Positions 1 through 10,447 of a stretch of DNA of 64,000 nucleotides are shown here, piece after piece. Origin of the DNA: Cryptomeria japonica (lineage: Eukaryota > Streptophyta > Pinopsida > Cupressales > Cupressaceae); the NCBI RefSeq assembly GCF_030272615.1, contig NC_081415.1, positions 371,795,809-371,859,808 on the forward strand. The letters are read 5' to 3'. Numbering within the stretch: position 1 is the stretch's first letter; each line of letters starts with the position of its first letter. The position numbers and the translations under genes were made by a program. Under the pieces are notes generated by a model that saw only the letters and a program-made list of their open reading frames with translations, ran no database searches and was not told the DNA's origin.

Positions 1-201
1 CGGGCAAGGAGCTTCCATAGACCGTCGCGTACAACGACAACTACGGGAGGGAGTTGGAGGAGGCAGGCATCTAGTGGTGGGGTCATGGGTCCTCCACCAC
101 CACCAGATAGAGGGGGTAGGCAGGATGATCCTGGGGTGGGTCCTTTAGGGGCTCAGATTCCATCGAGGCCAGGTGGCTCCGAGGGAGGGAGTTCATCATA
201 G
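1..201 (+). pseudogene. 3' end of antisense PMD-like ORF carried by E1
   Basis: Frame 1 is open from base 1 to a TAG at 199-201, coding a Gly/Pro/Arg/Asp-rich tail (…GVMGPPPPPDRGGRQDD…). It occupies the same place, downstream of pol and on the opposite strand, as the PMD ORF of E3, whose tail reads …GVTGPPRRDPPGGD…. Only the low-complexity C-terminus is visible, so assignment to the PMD gene rests on position and this short similarity. The diagnostic domain would lie left of the window. Whether the complete ORF is open cannot be judged. Confidence 0.55.
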
Positions 202-1883
202 CCTTAGAGGGCTCCCATTGTATCAGTGTTGTACCATTCTTTTGTATTGTAGACACCTGTGGGTGATTGTAGCCATATGATTTTGACATCATTGTATCAT
301 GACACTTTTGATTATATATATGAGATGATTCATCTTTGCGGTAGCTATATGCATGTGTACCTATGTGATGAGATGTTTAATGATGTATGTTTCTATGTGA
401 TGCTTATGATATGGATGCAAATATGTATGTAATGCCATATTTTTGTTCTTTTGTGTTTTTAAAATGTTATGCTAATGCAAATGTAAATGTATGTAATGCA
501 TATGAATATGATAATGCAAATGTAAATTGTGCTAACAGGTATTGTGTGCAGAATGTGATGCAGTTGTGATATCTATATGTATGTATGAAATGCTTATATG
601 TGGTAATGCAAGTGCAATTACATGAAATGTAAATGTTTTTGGTGTGTCATTATACTCAGTCATGTGATAGCAGGCTACGTGGACTCGAGGAGGACGATGG
701 AAGTCAATCAAGAAAGGGGAATGGAAGATAGAAGATATGAAAGTGAAAGAGCTTCTTGTGCGTTATCATCATTGAGCTTTATTATGGCAAGTAGGTTATG
801 ACAATCGAGGCATATGTTCGACCCAGAAAGTCATTGCACCTGTTTGCATGGAGATAAAACAGTCACAAACAAGGAATGCCCCAGTTCACACTAGACTCAC
901 AGTGTCCTCATATCCTTGGACAAGTCATAGCATTACTAAGAGACAATCCACAGACAGCAAATACAAATAGGTGACGATACTCCATCCTCGCCTTTCTAGT
1001 CAAAGACATCCTGGAGATAGACTCTCTAGTCAAAGACATCCCGAAAAAGCTAAAAGACATGTCACCAAAAAAGATGAAATCAAAAGAAAACCAAGACTCG
1101 ACACCAACATCCACTGTAGTCCTCAAGTTTAGTGTCTCTTGTCACTTATATAATTCTTATTTGATTGTGGTCACAATGTTTACTTTCAGAGAAAGGATTA
1201 GATAGCACTGAACCATAATGTTGTTTGAGTCTGTTGAAATACTTGATTTGTTGAAGCCCATTGTTGCTGCTGTGTCTCATCTGAAACTGACTAAATCCAT
1301 GAAACTGATACTTTATTGTGAAGAAAACGGAACTTTATTGCAGATCTGTGATGCAAATGTTGCTTTATTGCAGATTGTGTGCGGATAGACTGAAGAAAGC
1401 TGGAAGAAACTGTACTCCTCGAAACATGTGATGTTCTCAGTTCCACACCCATTACTAGACGTAGGATTTGCCTTAGCCACAGATAGGATCTGATTTATTA
1501 TGGATGGAAAGGGATGTAAAAAGGGAGGTTTATTATGAATGGCTAACCAATCTTAGGTAGATCAATAACAAGCCATGATGGGAATGGGTAAGTTTATTAT
1601 GGATGAAAATGAATCCTGAAGGAGGGAGGAGCAATGTCTCTACACATGGCACTGGTGACCCAGTTTTCACCATGGTACTTGCCCAGGGCGCCACCGAAGT
1701 GGTTTTCACCGTTGGACAAAATTATTTCTCTTTACTTTTTTTGATTTTTTCAATGTTTTTTGTGTCACAAGGCGCCTGTTTGCCAGGTTTTCACCAAGTA
1801 ACGATTTTTTTGTTTTATAATTTTTTTGTATTTTTGAATTTTTTTGATTTTTTTGTATTTTTGAATTAGGATATTTCGACGAG
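202..1883. other. E1 region between antisense ORF and integrase end, no gene
   Basis: About 1.7 kb. The first 450 bases are rich in ATG/GATG and ATGCAAATGT-like short repeats, as is the equivalent part of E3 (59570-59870). Near 1655-1800 the motif GGTTTTCACC or close variants occur three times, and GGTTTTCACC recurs at about 60726 in E3. A T-rich run (TTTTTTGTATTTTTGAATT) at 1800-1868 borders the integrase stop. No reading frame looks coding. Probably 3' untranslated sequence of the minus-strand element. Confidence 0.5.
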
Positions 1884-4142
1884 CTATGTGTAGAACCTGC
1901 GAAGGTGCATGTTGTTGATAGGATCCTCCAAAGGTTCACCTTCTATAGTTGAGAGCTGATATGCCCCAGAGCCATATACTGCTGTGATGATGTAAGGACC
2001 AAGCCAGTTTGGTTCAAACTTGCCCTTCTTCTCTCTGTCTTGCTGATTCTTGGGGTTTTCTCTGAGAACCAAGTCACCTACCTCAAATGTGCGAGGCTTG
2101 ACCTTGTGATTGTAGCTGCGACTCATTCGTTGTTGGTAAGCCTTGAGATGATTAAAAGCAGTTTGTCTCCGTTCATCCAACAGTTCTAGTTCTTGTAAGC
2201 GAGAGACTCTGTAATCTTCATCAGTGATGATGTTTTGCAAAGAGACCCATAAAGAGGGTAACTCAACCTCAATAGGCAAGATGGCTTCAGAACCATAGAC
2301 TAGTGAATAGGGTGTAGCTCCTGTAGGTGTACGGACGCTTGTGCGGTAGGCCCAGAGTGCAGGATTGAGTTGGATATGCCAATTATGGCCAGCATCGTCG
2401 ACTGTCTTCTTGAGGATTTTAAGGATTGTTTTATTAGATGCCTCAGCTTGGCCATTACCTTGGGGGTAATATGGTGTGGAGAAATGATGGGAAATATGGA
2501 AGCGGTCACAGAGTTCGTGAACATCCTGATTTTTGAAGGGACGCTCGTTATCAGTGATAATGGAAATCGGAATACTGTATCGGCAAATGATATAGTTTAG
2601 GATGAATGTAGCAATTTGCTTTCCCGTAACTTGTGTGAGAGGCACGGCTTCAATCCATTTTGTAAAATACTCTGTGGCAGTGATAATGAATTTGTGACCA
2701 TTGGAAGAAGGAGGGTGAATCTTGTCTATGAGATCGAGTCCCCACTGACAAAAGGGCCAAGGAGACGCAAGTGGTTGTAGTTCTTGTGCTGGCGCATGTA
2801 TGAGGTCTCCATGAATTTTACATTGCTTACATTTCTTGACAAACTGATATGAGTCTTTTTCCATATTGGGCCAGTAATATCCAGTCCTAATGAGTTTCTT
2901 GGCCAAGGTAGGACCACTAGCATGTGGACCACATATCCCTTCATGCACTTCACGTAACACAATCTGAGCTTCGTCGCTTTCTAGACATCTAAGAAGAGTG
3001 CCATCTAGACCTCGCCGGTATAGGGTATCAGCTAAAATGACATATCGAGAGGATTGGCGAATGAAGGTGTGGCGTTGGTTATTTGATAGATCAGGAGGTA
3101 AAGTATTATCTCGTAGGTATGTGAAAATGGAACCATATAACTGGGATTCGGGACCGACAACACATATAATCTCAGTAGGAATTATCTCATATGAAGGGAC
3201 TAAAAGGTTATCCACCAAGAACTCATAGCGGGTCTCGTTTGGAGGTAAATCAATCAATGAAGCAATTGTAGCCATGGCATCTGCAGCGCGATTCTGCTCT
3301 CTTGGTATCTGCTCAAAGTCTATCTTTGTAAAGTGCTGTTTCAGATCATCCACCATTTGTTTATAAGGCATTAACTTTTCATCTTTTGTTTGATAATCAC
3401 CAGTTGCTTGATGGATAACAAGTTGGGAGTCTCGAAAAACATGAAGTTCTTGGATCTTCCATTGAACTGCAATTCGTAATTCTGTTGTTAATGCCTCATA
3501 TTTCGCTATATTATTAGTGCAAGGAAATGATAAGCGGTATGATTTTGGTATAGAATCCCCTTGAGAAGTTATAAAGAGGATGCCAACTCCTGCCCCATGC
3601 TGTGTGTATGAGCCATTGAAGTACAATTGCCATGGCTTTGCATGTGACACTGTTAAAATGGATTCATCAGGAAATTCTGAATTTAAAGGAACATCATCTA
3701 TCATGGGAGCATCTGCTAATTGATCTGTGATGGCTTGTCCTTTTATTGCTTTTCTGTCCACATACTCGATGTCGAATTCACTCAGTATCATTACCCATTT
3801 GGCCAGTTGCCCAGTAAGTGTTGTTTTATTGAGAAGGTATTTTAATGGATCAATTCTTGCAACCAACTTAGTCTTATGAGTGAGCATGTAATGTCGTAAT
3901 TTCTGTGAAGCAAAGACCACGGTGAGACATGCGTGCTCAATTGGTGTGTAGTTTAGCTCGTATCCCACCAATGTGTGACTGATATAGTATACTACTTTTT
4001 CCTTGCCCCCAGCAATTTGTTGTGCTAAGAGTGCCCCTAGTGCTGTTGGAGTAGCTGATATGTATAGTAGCAGTGGTTGATCTGGAATTGGTGGCATCAG
4101 AACTGGTGGATTTAGGAGATAGTCTTTGAGCATCTGGAAAGC
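1884..4142 (-). CDS. E1 pol, C-terminal part: RNase H, archaeal-type RNase H, integrase
   Basis: A 749-residue open stretch in the same frame as gag and RT, starting just after a TAG (4143-4145). Residues about 1-130 are the RT-linked RNase H. About 165-290 form a second RNase H (…YFNGSYTQHGAG…, KYEAL, FRDSQL, RAADAMA), typical of Tat-lineage pol. About 395-445 is the integrase HHCC finger (HEGICGPH…CKQCKIH). The integrase core follows with WGLDLI (~463), ITDNERPF (~526) and QAEASNKT (~560), supplying D, D and E; a chromatin-independent C-terminus ends at 1884. In the second RNase H the usual first Asp is Asn (AAT at 3615-3617), while E3 keeps Asp, so this domain is probably dead. The protein would process and integrate the element cDNA in the nucleus. 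Confidence 0.9.
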   Translation of the reverse strand, partial: AFQMLKDYLLNPPVLMPPIPDQPLLLYISATPTALGALLAQQIAGGKEKVVYYISHTLVGYELNYTPIEHACLTVVFASQKLRHYMLTHKTKLVARIDPLKYLLNKTTLTGQLAKWVMILSEFDIEYVDRKAIKGQAITDQLADAPMIDDVPLNSEFPDESILTVSHAKPWQLYFNGSYTQHGAGVGILFITSQGDSIPKSYRLSFPCTNNIAKYEALTTELRIAVQWKIQELHVFRDSQLVIHQATGDYQTKDEKLMPYKQMVDDLKQHFTKIDFEQIPREQNRAADAMATIASLIDLPPNETRYEFLVDNLLVPSYEIIPTEIICVVGPESQLYGSIFTYLRDNTLPPDLSNNQRHTFIRQSSRYVILADTLYRRGLDGTLLRCLESDEAQIVLREVHEGICGPHASGPTLAKKLIRTGYYWPNMEKDSYQFVKKCKQCKIHGDLIHAPAQELQPLASPWPFCQWGLDLIDKIHPPSSNGHKFIITATEYFTKWIEAVPLTQVTGKQIATFILNYIICRYSIPISIITDNERPFKNQDVHELCDRFHISHHFSTPYYPQGNGQAEASNKTILKILKKTVDDAGHNWHIQLNPALWAYRTSVRTPTGATPYSLVYGSEAILPIEVELPSLWVSLQNIITDEDYRVSRLQELELLDERRQTAFNHLKAYQQRMSRSYNHKVKPRTFEVGDLVLRENPKNQQDREKKGKFEPNWLGPYIITAVYGSGAYQLSTIEGEPLEDPINNMHLRRFYT

Positions 4143-5036
4143 CTATTGACAGTTGTCATCCCATTTGAATTTAATATTTTTATGTAGCAGGTGCTGAAAA
4201 GGATTACACTTATCTGCTAGTTGTGCTATGAGTCTTCGTATGGACTGGAGTCTGCCTTGTAAGGATCGAAGTTGACTGATATTTCTTGGTGGTTGCATTT
4301 CCAAGATAGCTTTGACTTTTGCTGGATCTGCTTCAATTCCTCTTTTGGATACAATGAATCCTAGGAGTTTCCCGGAGGTTACTCCAAAGACACATTTCTT
4401 AGGGTTTAACCTAACTTTGTATTTTTCCAACTGATCAAAGGCAACTGAAAGTATGTCCAAGTGTGTATTTCTATCTATTGATTTGACCAAGAGGTCGTCA
4501 ACATAATCTTCCACAGTTACATGCATGAGATGATGGAAGATAGTGGTCATTGCTCTTTGATATGTAGCACCTACATTTTTTAGCCCAAAGGGCATGACAT
4601 TCCAATAGAAAGTTCCCCACAGACAAGTGAATGATGTTTTGTGTTGATCCTCGGGTGCAATTCTTATCTGATTATAGCCAGAGAATCCATCCATTAATGA
4701 TAGCATTTCATGACCTGCTGTGAGATCAACGATCAAGTCAATGTTTGGTAATGGGAAGTCATCCTTTGGACAAGCTTTGTTGATGTCTCTGAAATCTGTG
4801 CAAATTCTGATGCTGCGATCTGGTTTACTGACAGGTACCAAGTTAGAGATCCATTCCAGATAATCAATTGGGCGTATGAATCCGACATCGAGTAATTTCT
4901 CAAGCTCTGCTTTGACTAGTAATGCCACTTGTGGATGCATTTTTCTTAATTTCTATTTTACTGGTTTTGCCCCCAGTTTAACTGTTAGATGATGCATTAC
5001 CAAATCTGGATCCAATCCAGGCATATCAGCGTATGA
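4143..5036 (-). pseudogene. E1 pol, reverse transcriptase domain
   Basis: RT with the conserved run LLDVGFIRPI, RICTDFRDIN, LMDGFSGYNQI, MPFGLKNVGATYQRAM, and the catalytic YVDD (about 145 residues after the Met at 4940), ending at a thumb/connection region …HLLHKNIKFKW. It would copy element RNA into cDNA in virus-like particles. The segment is bounded by in-frame TAG codons at 5037-5039 and 4143-4145 and also holds one at 4953-4955; all three sit where relatives have Gln or Trp codons. No frameshift is seen. Catalytic residues are intact, so the inactivation is by nonsense codons alone. Confidence 0.88.
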
Positions 5037-5516
5037 CTAGGTGAAGTTGATTTGTCGCTCTTTGAAGAAACTTATGAATTTTGACCTTTCGGACTCTGTC
5101 AATGATTGAGCTAGGAATATGTTGTGCGGAACCTCTTCTGTACCGATGTTTGTTTTGATAGTTTCTTCTACCAACATGGATGATTTTTCCTCATATGATG
5201 ATGGGAGAATGTCGAGCCTTCCATCTTTGGGCGCCTTAGAGAGCTTTTCACCCTCAGATACGTCCTTTCTTTTTACTTTTTTGGAATCAGATAGCGCCAT
5301 AGTGTGGTTTTCGCCATAAGACCCTTGATTTGTTCTTATTTTCACATTTTTGCGACTGGAAGGTCCGACACCCTCACCAAAATATGCCACGCTATTGAGT
5401 TCTATGGTGTATCCCGCTTTATGGTCTCCAGGGGGAAGATCATCTCGTATGCCTAGATAATCAATAAAAGCTTCATCATTTTGGAATGTATCCAACTGTG
5501 CAGGTCCTTCATTATC
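5037..5516 (-). pseudogene. E1 pol, linker between G-patch and RT
   Basis: About 160 residues of acidic, low-conservation sequence in the gag-pol frame (starting …DTFQNDEAFIDYLG…), ending with a more conserved run (LTESERSKFISFFKERQINF) that in gypsy pol lies directly ahead of RT. Bounded by TAG at 5517-5519 upstream and TAG at 5037-5039 at its end. A matching segment with similar composition follows RT in E3 (63260-64000). No enzymatic domain is recognised; it probably acts as a spacer in the polyprotein. Confidence 0.6.
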
Positions 5517-6221
5517 CTAGTCAATGAGTTGGTGATGAACAAGGGGAAGGCTGTTAATGTCTTCGAAGTTAGCGGGGCTAAGAGTGAAGATGTGGTTATA
5601 TTCGGGTATGTCAAGGTAATTATCAAGGTCATCGATGGCACTCTCCTCATCAGTCTCGATCATGAGCGAGTCCAAATTATCATTACTAGTAGCGCATTCT
5701 GGAACAGGTGTTCTCATCCTATGTGATTTCAACCTAGAACCTTGAGACAAGGACTGTGTAGATTCCTCATGGGTTGTTTCTTGACCAACTCTGAATTTGT
5801 TATAAAATTCCTCCTCTTCTGTGGGTTCATCTGGCTCTCTGAATGTCTCGGTGAGCTCATAGTCACTAGAGGATTTGTTTGAACCCCATTCCCATTCATT
5901 GGCGTCTGTGGAATAGCAATCCTCTTGTTGAATTTTGGCAATTTTGATTTGTGATGCCTCTTCTGTCCTTTTAGCATAGATCTTGGAAGTCAGAAAACCA
6001 AGTCCCTTCGAGCATTCCCTTTTTACAGTCAATTCAGGTTGTAAGGGCTCCATAACGCCTTCTTTGCGTAACCCAAGAGGGCTTTTTCCATCATACCCAA
6101 ATTTTTGTAGAATCTTGAAGCCTTTGCCATATTTCTCACAGGGTATATTGATCTGATCTTGTGTGTCATCTTCAATGTCTTTGTAGAGCATTTTGTATAA
6201 GCCTTCCTCTTCCAATTCGCC
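5517..6221 (-). CDS. E1 pol, G-patch-like region after the protease
   Basis: A 232-residue stretch in the gag-pol frame. Residues about 27-75 show glycine spacing typical of a G-patch (GKGFKILQKFGYDGKSPLGL … EGVMEPLQPE … KGLGF). G-patch domains follow the protease in some retroviruses and in some plant gypsy elements, where they bind RNA or modulate RT; that role is family knowledge, not shown here. The rest is acidic and Ser/Glu-rich with no recognised fold. The segment ends at TAG 5517-5519 and is separated from the protease by TAG 6222-6224. Confidence 0.6.
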   Translation of the reverse strand, partial: GELEEEGLYKMLYKDIEDDTQDQINIPCEKYGKGFKILQKFGYDGKSPLGLRKEGVMEPLQPELTVKRECSKGLGFLTSKIYAKRTEEASQIKIAKIQQEDCYSTDANEWEWGSNKSSSDYELTETFREPDEPTEEEEFYNKFRVGQETTHEESTQSLSQGSRLKSHRMRTPVPECATSNDNLDSLMIETDEESAIDDLDNYLDIPEYNHIFTLSPANFEDINSLPLVHHQLID

Positions 6222-7109
6222 CTATCTTTGAAAGGTAGTAGGGTCCCATTTGAGCATCATGATGAATGTTTGCTTGTTAGGATGTGGCCTTCCATATTCT
6301 TTTGGAGAGTTCATGACTTGTCGTAAATACATGGTCTGATTTAAAGTGTATTCTCCCATGCCTTTGTCCTGAAATTTGCCTTTCAGTTCACCTTGTTTTG
6401 ATGTCGAAGGTTTTAATGACTCAGGATCAATGTATGCCGAAGAAGAAACAGCTTCACGATTACTGGGAATGATGGTTTTAGTATGTGATCTCAAATTATT
6501 GCAATATATGAATGGATTAGGATCACCGTTGACTGTTACCTTGACTCCGTTGTGAGGAAACTTAATGCACTGATGATATGTCGATGGGACTGCCCTCATT
6601 TCATGAATCCAAGGACGTCCTAGCAATATATTATAAGTGAGATCTAAATCCAGGACTTGGCAAACCACATCCTTTGTAACTGGCCCAATTCTTAGAGGTA
6701 AGGTGACTGTGCCCTTAGATGAGCGTTCTTCATCATCGTATGCCTTGATGGTGATTTGATTTTTTGAATTCATAGCTTTATTGGAATATCCCAATTGTTT
6801 AATGGTGCTCAATGTGCAAATGTTTAGACCAGCTCCTCCATCTATCATGACTCGTTTTATTCGATGTTTGTGTATGAAGGCTTCAATATGTAACGGTGCA
6901 TTATGTGGCTGACTTACAGAGGCGTCATCGGCTTCTGTGAATGTAAGGGAATGTGGAATGGAAAGGTATCCCACCATGGCTTGAAACTAGTCCACGTTCA
7001 GATTAGTAGGAACGGCGGTGTCTCTCAAGATTTTGTCAAGAATAGCTTTATGAGCGGGGGATATGCGTAAGAGCTCAAGGATGGAGATGAGCGCGGGTGT
7101 CTTCCCTAA
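6222..7109 (-). pseudogene. E1 aspartic protease region
   Basis: In frame with gag, directly after its TAG. The Met-initiated open part is 6222-6977 (251 residues). Upstream residues to 7109 carry a further TAG at 6987-6989. The protease active site reads MIDGGAGLNICT (about residue 45), i.e. D-G-G where D-S/T-G is usual, followed by the flap region and the second conserved run NILLGRPWIHEM. It would cleave the Gag-Pol polyprotein. The gag-protease junction (…EYDLVE, stop, LGKTPALIS…) contains a motif normally continuous in this family, so the stop is probably a mutation rather than a natural end. Confidence 0.78.
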
Positions 7110-9410
7110 CTATTCTACAAGGTCATACTCAGGTTTGGTAGATGAAGAAGTGGTGTTTTTATTTGAAGCACCTGGCAAAGTAATTTTACCTCGACGAGTT
7201 GTAACATGACATTCAGAAGTAGGTTCGAAAGAAGATCCAACACCTCTTAGGACAATCTTGGGTCGCTGAGGAGGATTCTCAGGGTTTTTGTTCTTGATGG
7301 TAATAGTAGAGATATGATTGTCCATCGAGATATGATTGATAGTTGAATCATAGTTGTAAGGTGCTCTAGTATAGTTGGCTTGATCATCTGTGACTTTAGC
7401 TTTTCCATTGGCGTGCTTTGGGAATGGTTCCTTAAACATCTCATGTTCTTGATTGGATGAGTGTCCCTCAATCTTAATGTCTCCTCTATCAATGAGATCT
7501 TGCACAATATTCTTCAGTCGATGACAATTACCTATTTTATGACCCTTGCTTTTATGAAATTCACAATACTCATCATCATTCCACCAATTTGGTTTGACCT
7601 TTGGTTCATATGGAGGAAAATCTGGAATTGTGATCACTTTGTTTGCCACCAGCTTTTTGAAGACTGACTCAAGTGGTTCTCCCAATGGAGTGTACTTTCT
7701 TTGTGACCTGGAAGTTGTTTGAGTATTCACTTGATTGTTTGTAGAACTTGATCCCAAAAAGATGAATTTGGGTCGCACCGTGTTGGCATCAACAACACCA
7801 TCATTGACTGTGTTCTTGTTTTTATTCCAAAATCTTGGCTTGTCTTTTCCTTTAAAGTCATCTTTGTTTTCCTTGAATATCTTAATGACTCCTTGCTCAA
7901 TTAGGACCTTTTCTGTTGCTAAGCCTTTTTCAATAACGTCCTTGAAGGTAGACAAACAAGCTTTTCCTAGATCATAGCCAATGTCTTTGTTAACATTCTG
8001 GGTGAACATCTCTACCATTTGTTTTTGTGGAATTTCACAAGAGCATCTGCTGGCTAGATTTCTCCATCTTTGTAAAAATGATGCAAAAGATTCTCCCTCT
8101 TTTTGCTTGGTGTTGCACAAAGTAGTGACTGATATGTCTATCTCTATATTGTAGGAGAAATGTTGAATAAATGCCTCTACTAAGTCACCCCATGACTTAA
8201 TTCCAGGTGGAATTTGGGAGAACCATTCCATAGCTTGATCGCCTAAGCTTTGTGGGAATAATCTCATCAAATATGTCTCTTCTGAAGCCACTTCAATGCA
8301 AGCTGTGAAAAATTGTCTTATGTGTGCCTTAGGATCCCCTTTTCCTCTATACTTGTCAAATTTAGGCGTCACAAAGTGTGTAGGAAATGGAGGCATTGGA
8401 ATGCTCTTGTCAAATGGATAGGGACATATGTCTCTCATTGTGTATGTTGGCTTCAGTGTATTTATGTCCTCCATTTTCTTTTGTAAGTCCCTGATTTGTT
8501 GCTCCAAATTGCTCTTAGGTGGAGATCGACTTCTTGGACCATACCCCATGCTTGAGGCACCAATTGGAGGAGGAGCATGTTGCATATATGGATGATATTG
8601 ATCATACACATGTTCATATGGAGGAGGTCTATATTGATGCGACATATATGGAGCACTTGGTATAGATTCATGTTGAGGAACCCCATATCTATTTTGTGCA
8701 TGTATACCATATTCTACAGGTATGTCATGTTCCATTGTGTTGCCCCCAAATTTGACACGGGGTTTCCTTGTGTCCAAATTTTGAGCATGCCTTTGAACAT
8801 TGCATTGTTTTGGTGGTTGATCCTTAGCATTGATATGTGATTGAGCATATTTTTCCCCATAAGACATCCATAATGGTCTGCGAAGATGAGTATCATATGT
8901 TTGACCATGTGTATGTGGGACCTCTGGTTTTTGAAGCAAAGCTGATGGTGATTCAGGTACCATGTGTGGTCCTCTATTTCCTCCACTATTAGGTCTCCTT
9001 TGATCCATATTGGAGTGAGATTGTTGCAAAGGTCTATGTTCCATTATTTGAGACATGTCAAAATCATGAGGTATCTTGGCTCCACTTTGTGCCATCATGT
9101 GTAAGAAGTATTGTCTATCCCTCCTCATTATCTCCTCAACCAATCGATTGAAATGGGGATTCATAATGGATTCTTCCACATCTGCTGAATGTATTGATAA
9201 GTTGTCCAAATTGTCATTGTGTGTAGCATTGTTGTTTAGAGTGTCCATGTTCTCAACATTTGGATTGTTTCTATAGACATCCATGTCAGGTAATGTAGTG
9301 TGATCAGTATTGAAAAATAAATCATTGTCATACTCATAAGAAATCATGTTTGCAGACTCTTGAGCCTCTTTAGTTTCTCTCCTAGATTTTTGAAGACGGG
9401 TTTCAACCAT
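7110..9410 (-). CDS. E1 Gag
   Basis: A 766-residue open frame; ATG at 9408-9410. The N-terminal 330 residues are low complexity, rich in Asn, His, Pro and Met. About residues 353-498 hold the retrotransposon Gag core (YRGKGDPKAHIRQFF … AMEWFSQIPPGIKSW … EGESFASFLQRWRNLA). A zinc-knuckle variant near 612-626 has C-x2-H-x4-H-x4-C spacing (YCEFHKSKGHKIGNC), as in Tat-type Gags, rather than the standard CCHC. It would form the particle and bind element RNA in the cytoplasm. It ends at TAG 7110-7112, probably a mutated Gln codon, because the frame continues into protease without a shift. Confidence 0.88.
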   Translation of the reverse strand: MVETRLQKSRRETKEAQESANMISYEYDNDLFFNTDHTTLPDMDVYRNNPNVENMDTLNNNATHNDNLDNLSIHSADVEESIMNPHFNRLVEEIMRRDRQYFLHMMAQSGAKIPHDFDMSQIMEHRPLQQSHSNMDQRRPNSGGNRGPHMVPESPSALLQKPEVPHTHGQTYDTHLRRPLWMSYGEKYAQSHINAKDQPPKQCNVQRHAQNLDTRKPRVKFGGNTMEHDIPVEYGIHAQNRYGVPQHESIPSAPYMSHQYRPPPYEHVYDQYHPYMQHAPPPIGASSMGYGPRSRSPPKSNLEQQIRDLQKKMEDINTLKPTYTMRDICPYPFDKSIPMPPFPTHFVTPKFDKYRGKGDPKAHIRQFFTACIEVASEETYLMRLFPQSLGDQAMEWFSQIPPGIKSWGDLVEAFIQHFSYNIEIDISVTTLCNTKQKEGESFASFLQRWRNLASRCSCEIPQKQMVEMFTQNVNKDIGYDLGKACLSTFKDVIEKGLATEKVLIEQGVIKIFKENKDDFKGKDKPRFWNKNKNTVNDGVVDANTVRPKFIFLGSSSTNNQVNTQTTSRSQRKYTPLGEPLESVFKKLVANKVITIPDFPPYEPKVKPNWWNDDEYCEFHKSKGHKIGNCHRLKNIVQDLIDRGDIKIEGHSSNQEHEMFKEPFPKHANGKAKVTDDQANYTRAPYNYDSTINHISMDNHISTITIKNKNPENPPQRPKIVLRGVGSSFEPTSECHVTTRRGKITLPGASNKNTTSSSTKPEYDLVE

Positions 9411-9903
9411 GAACTAGGTATTGACCAAGATGTGAGAGACTAGATGAAAAATGGAACGAGTATGGAAGACCAAGAGTTGAATGGAATGTAAATGAGTCTG
9501 AAGTGTACTTGCAATGTCCAAAAGTGTAAGACCAAGTATGTATGTAGTAGAGTAGGTATGACTTCCAAAGAGAGGATAGTTTCTCTTGATGAGGTAAGTT
9601 GACCTTGACTCTAAGTAAAACCAAATGAGACCCAAAGGTAAGAAACCTTGATGAGGGACCACCTAGCAAAGTGTTGTTGTATGTAGTGTGTTGACAAAGT
9701 ATGATGAGGACAAGCAAGTGACCTTTTGACTCAAGTTTAGACAAGTATGAATGTAAAATGAGATGTGAAGCAATGATGGACTATGTGAGACCCAAGGACA
9801 GGTTGAATGCTAGATGAAACCTGAAGAAACAACCTAGGACGCTCAAGTATTCCAAAATTGATTTCTTTTATTTGTTGGACTCTGAAATTTTCTTGCAATT
9901 TTG

Positions 9904-10172
9904 AACATAGACGCGTGTATACTTCACAGACGTGGTTTCCGGACACAGATGCTACTTTGTCTAACCCAAACGCGCTTCTGCGATTTTCTTGTTTATGTTT
10001 GCTGGGCTGTAAAGGTTTTTGCAATTCTGGACACAGACACAACTGTATACTGCACTAACGCTATTATCTGACACAGACGGGTTTATATTCAACACAGACG
10101 CTATTCTACGCTTCACAGATGCATTTAGATGACTTAGACGCGGTTAAAACAGACACAGATGCGTTTCTGTAA
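9904..10172. repeat. Degenerate CACAGACGC-type repeat patch (leader cluster A)
   Basis: On the plus strand the 9-mer CACAGACGC or one-base variants (CACAGATGC, TAGACGCG, CACAGACGG) recurs roughly every 20-40 bases, e.g. near 9926, 9944, 10070, 10092, 10114 and 10155. Spacing is looser than in cluster B. It lies in the transcribed leader of E1. Confidence 0.6.
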
Positions 10173-10447
10173 AATTTGTGCAATTTTTTCCAATCTGTGA
10201 AGTCGTTTTGTTGTGACCCAATCTGACTTGTTTGACTGTTTTTTGTGACAAGAGGACACAGTGTTGATGAGGACTCAATGTTTGCAAGTGTTTAGACTGA
10301 CAATGACTCCAAGAAAAGTGTGTTGTTTGATGTAAAAATGTTTTGCATACACTTGAAGACACAAAAGACATAATGTTTTGCTATTTGGTTTTGAATGTTT
10401 TGAATGTTTAACATAAGTCAAGCAAAATTCTTATGGCTGGCCAAGAC

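Noticed and set aside
4143-7112. The TAG stops in E1 as programmed readthrough
   Set aside because: One TAG between gag and pol can be a readthrough site, but seven spread through protease, linker and RT, each at a position with a likely Gln or Trp codon, is decay.
9403-9744. 113-residue ORF overlapping the gag start
   Set aside because: No domain, composition like its surroundings, and no conserved counterpart visible in the window.
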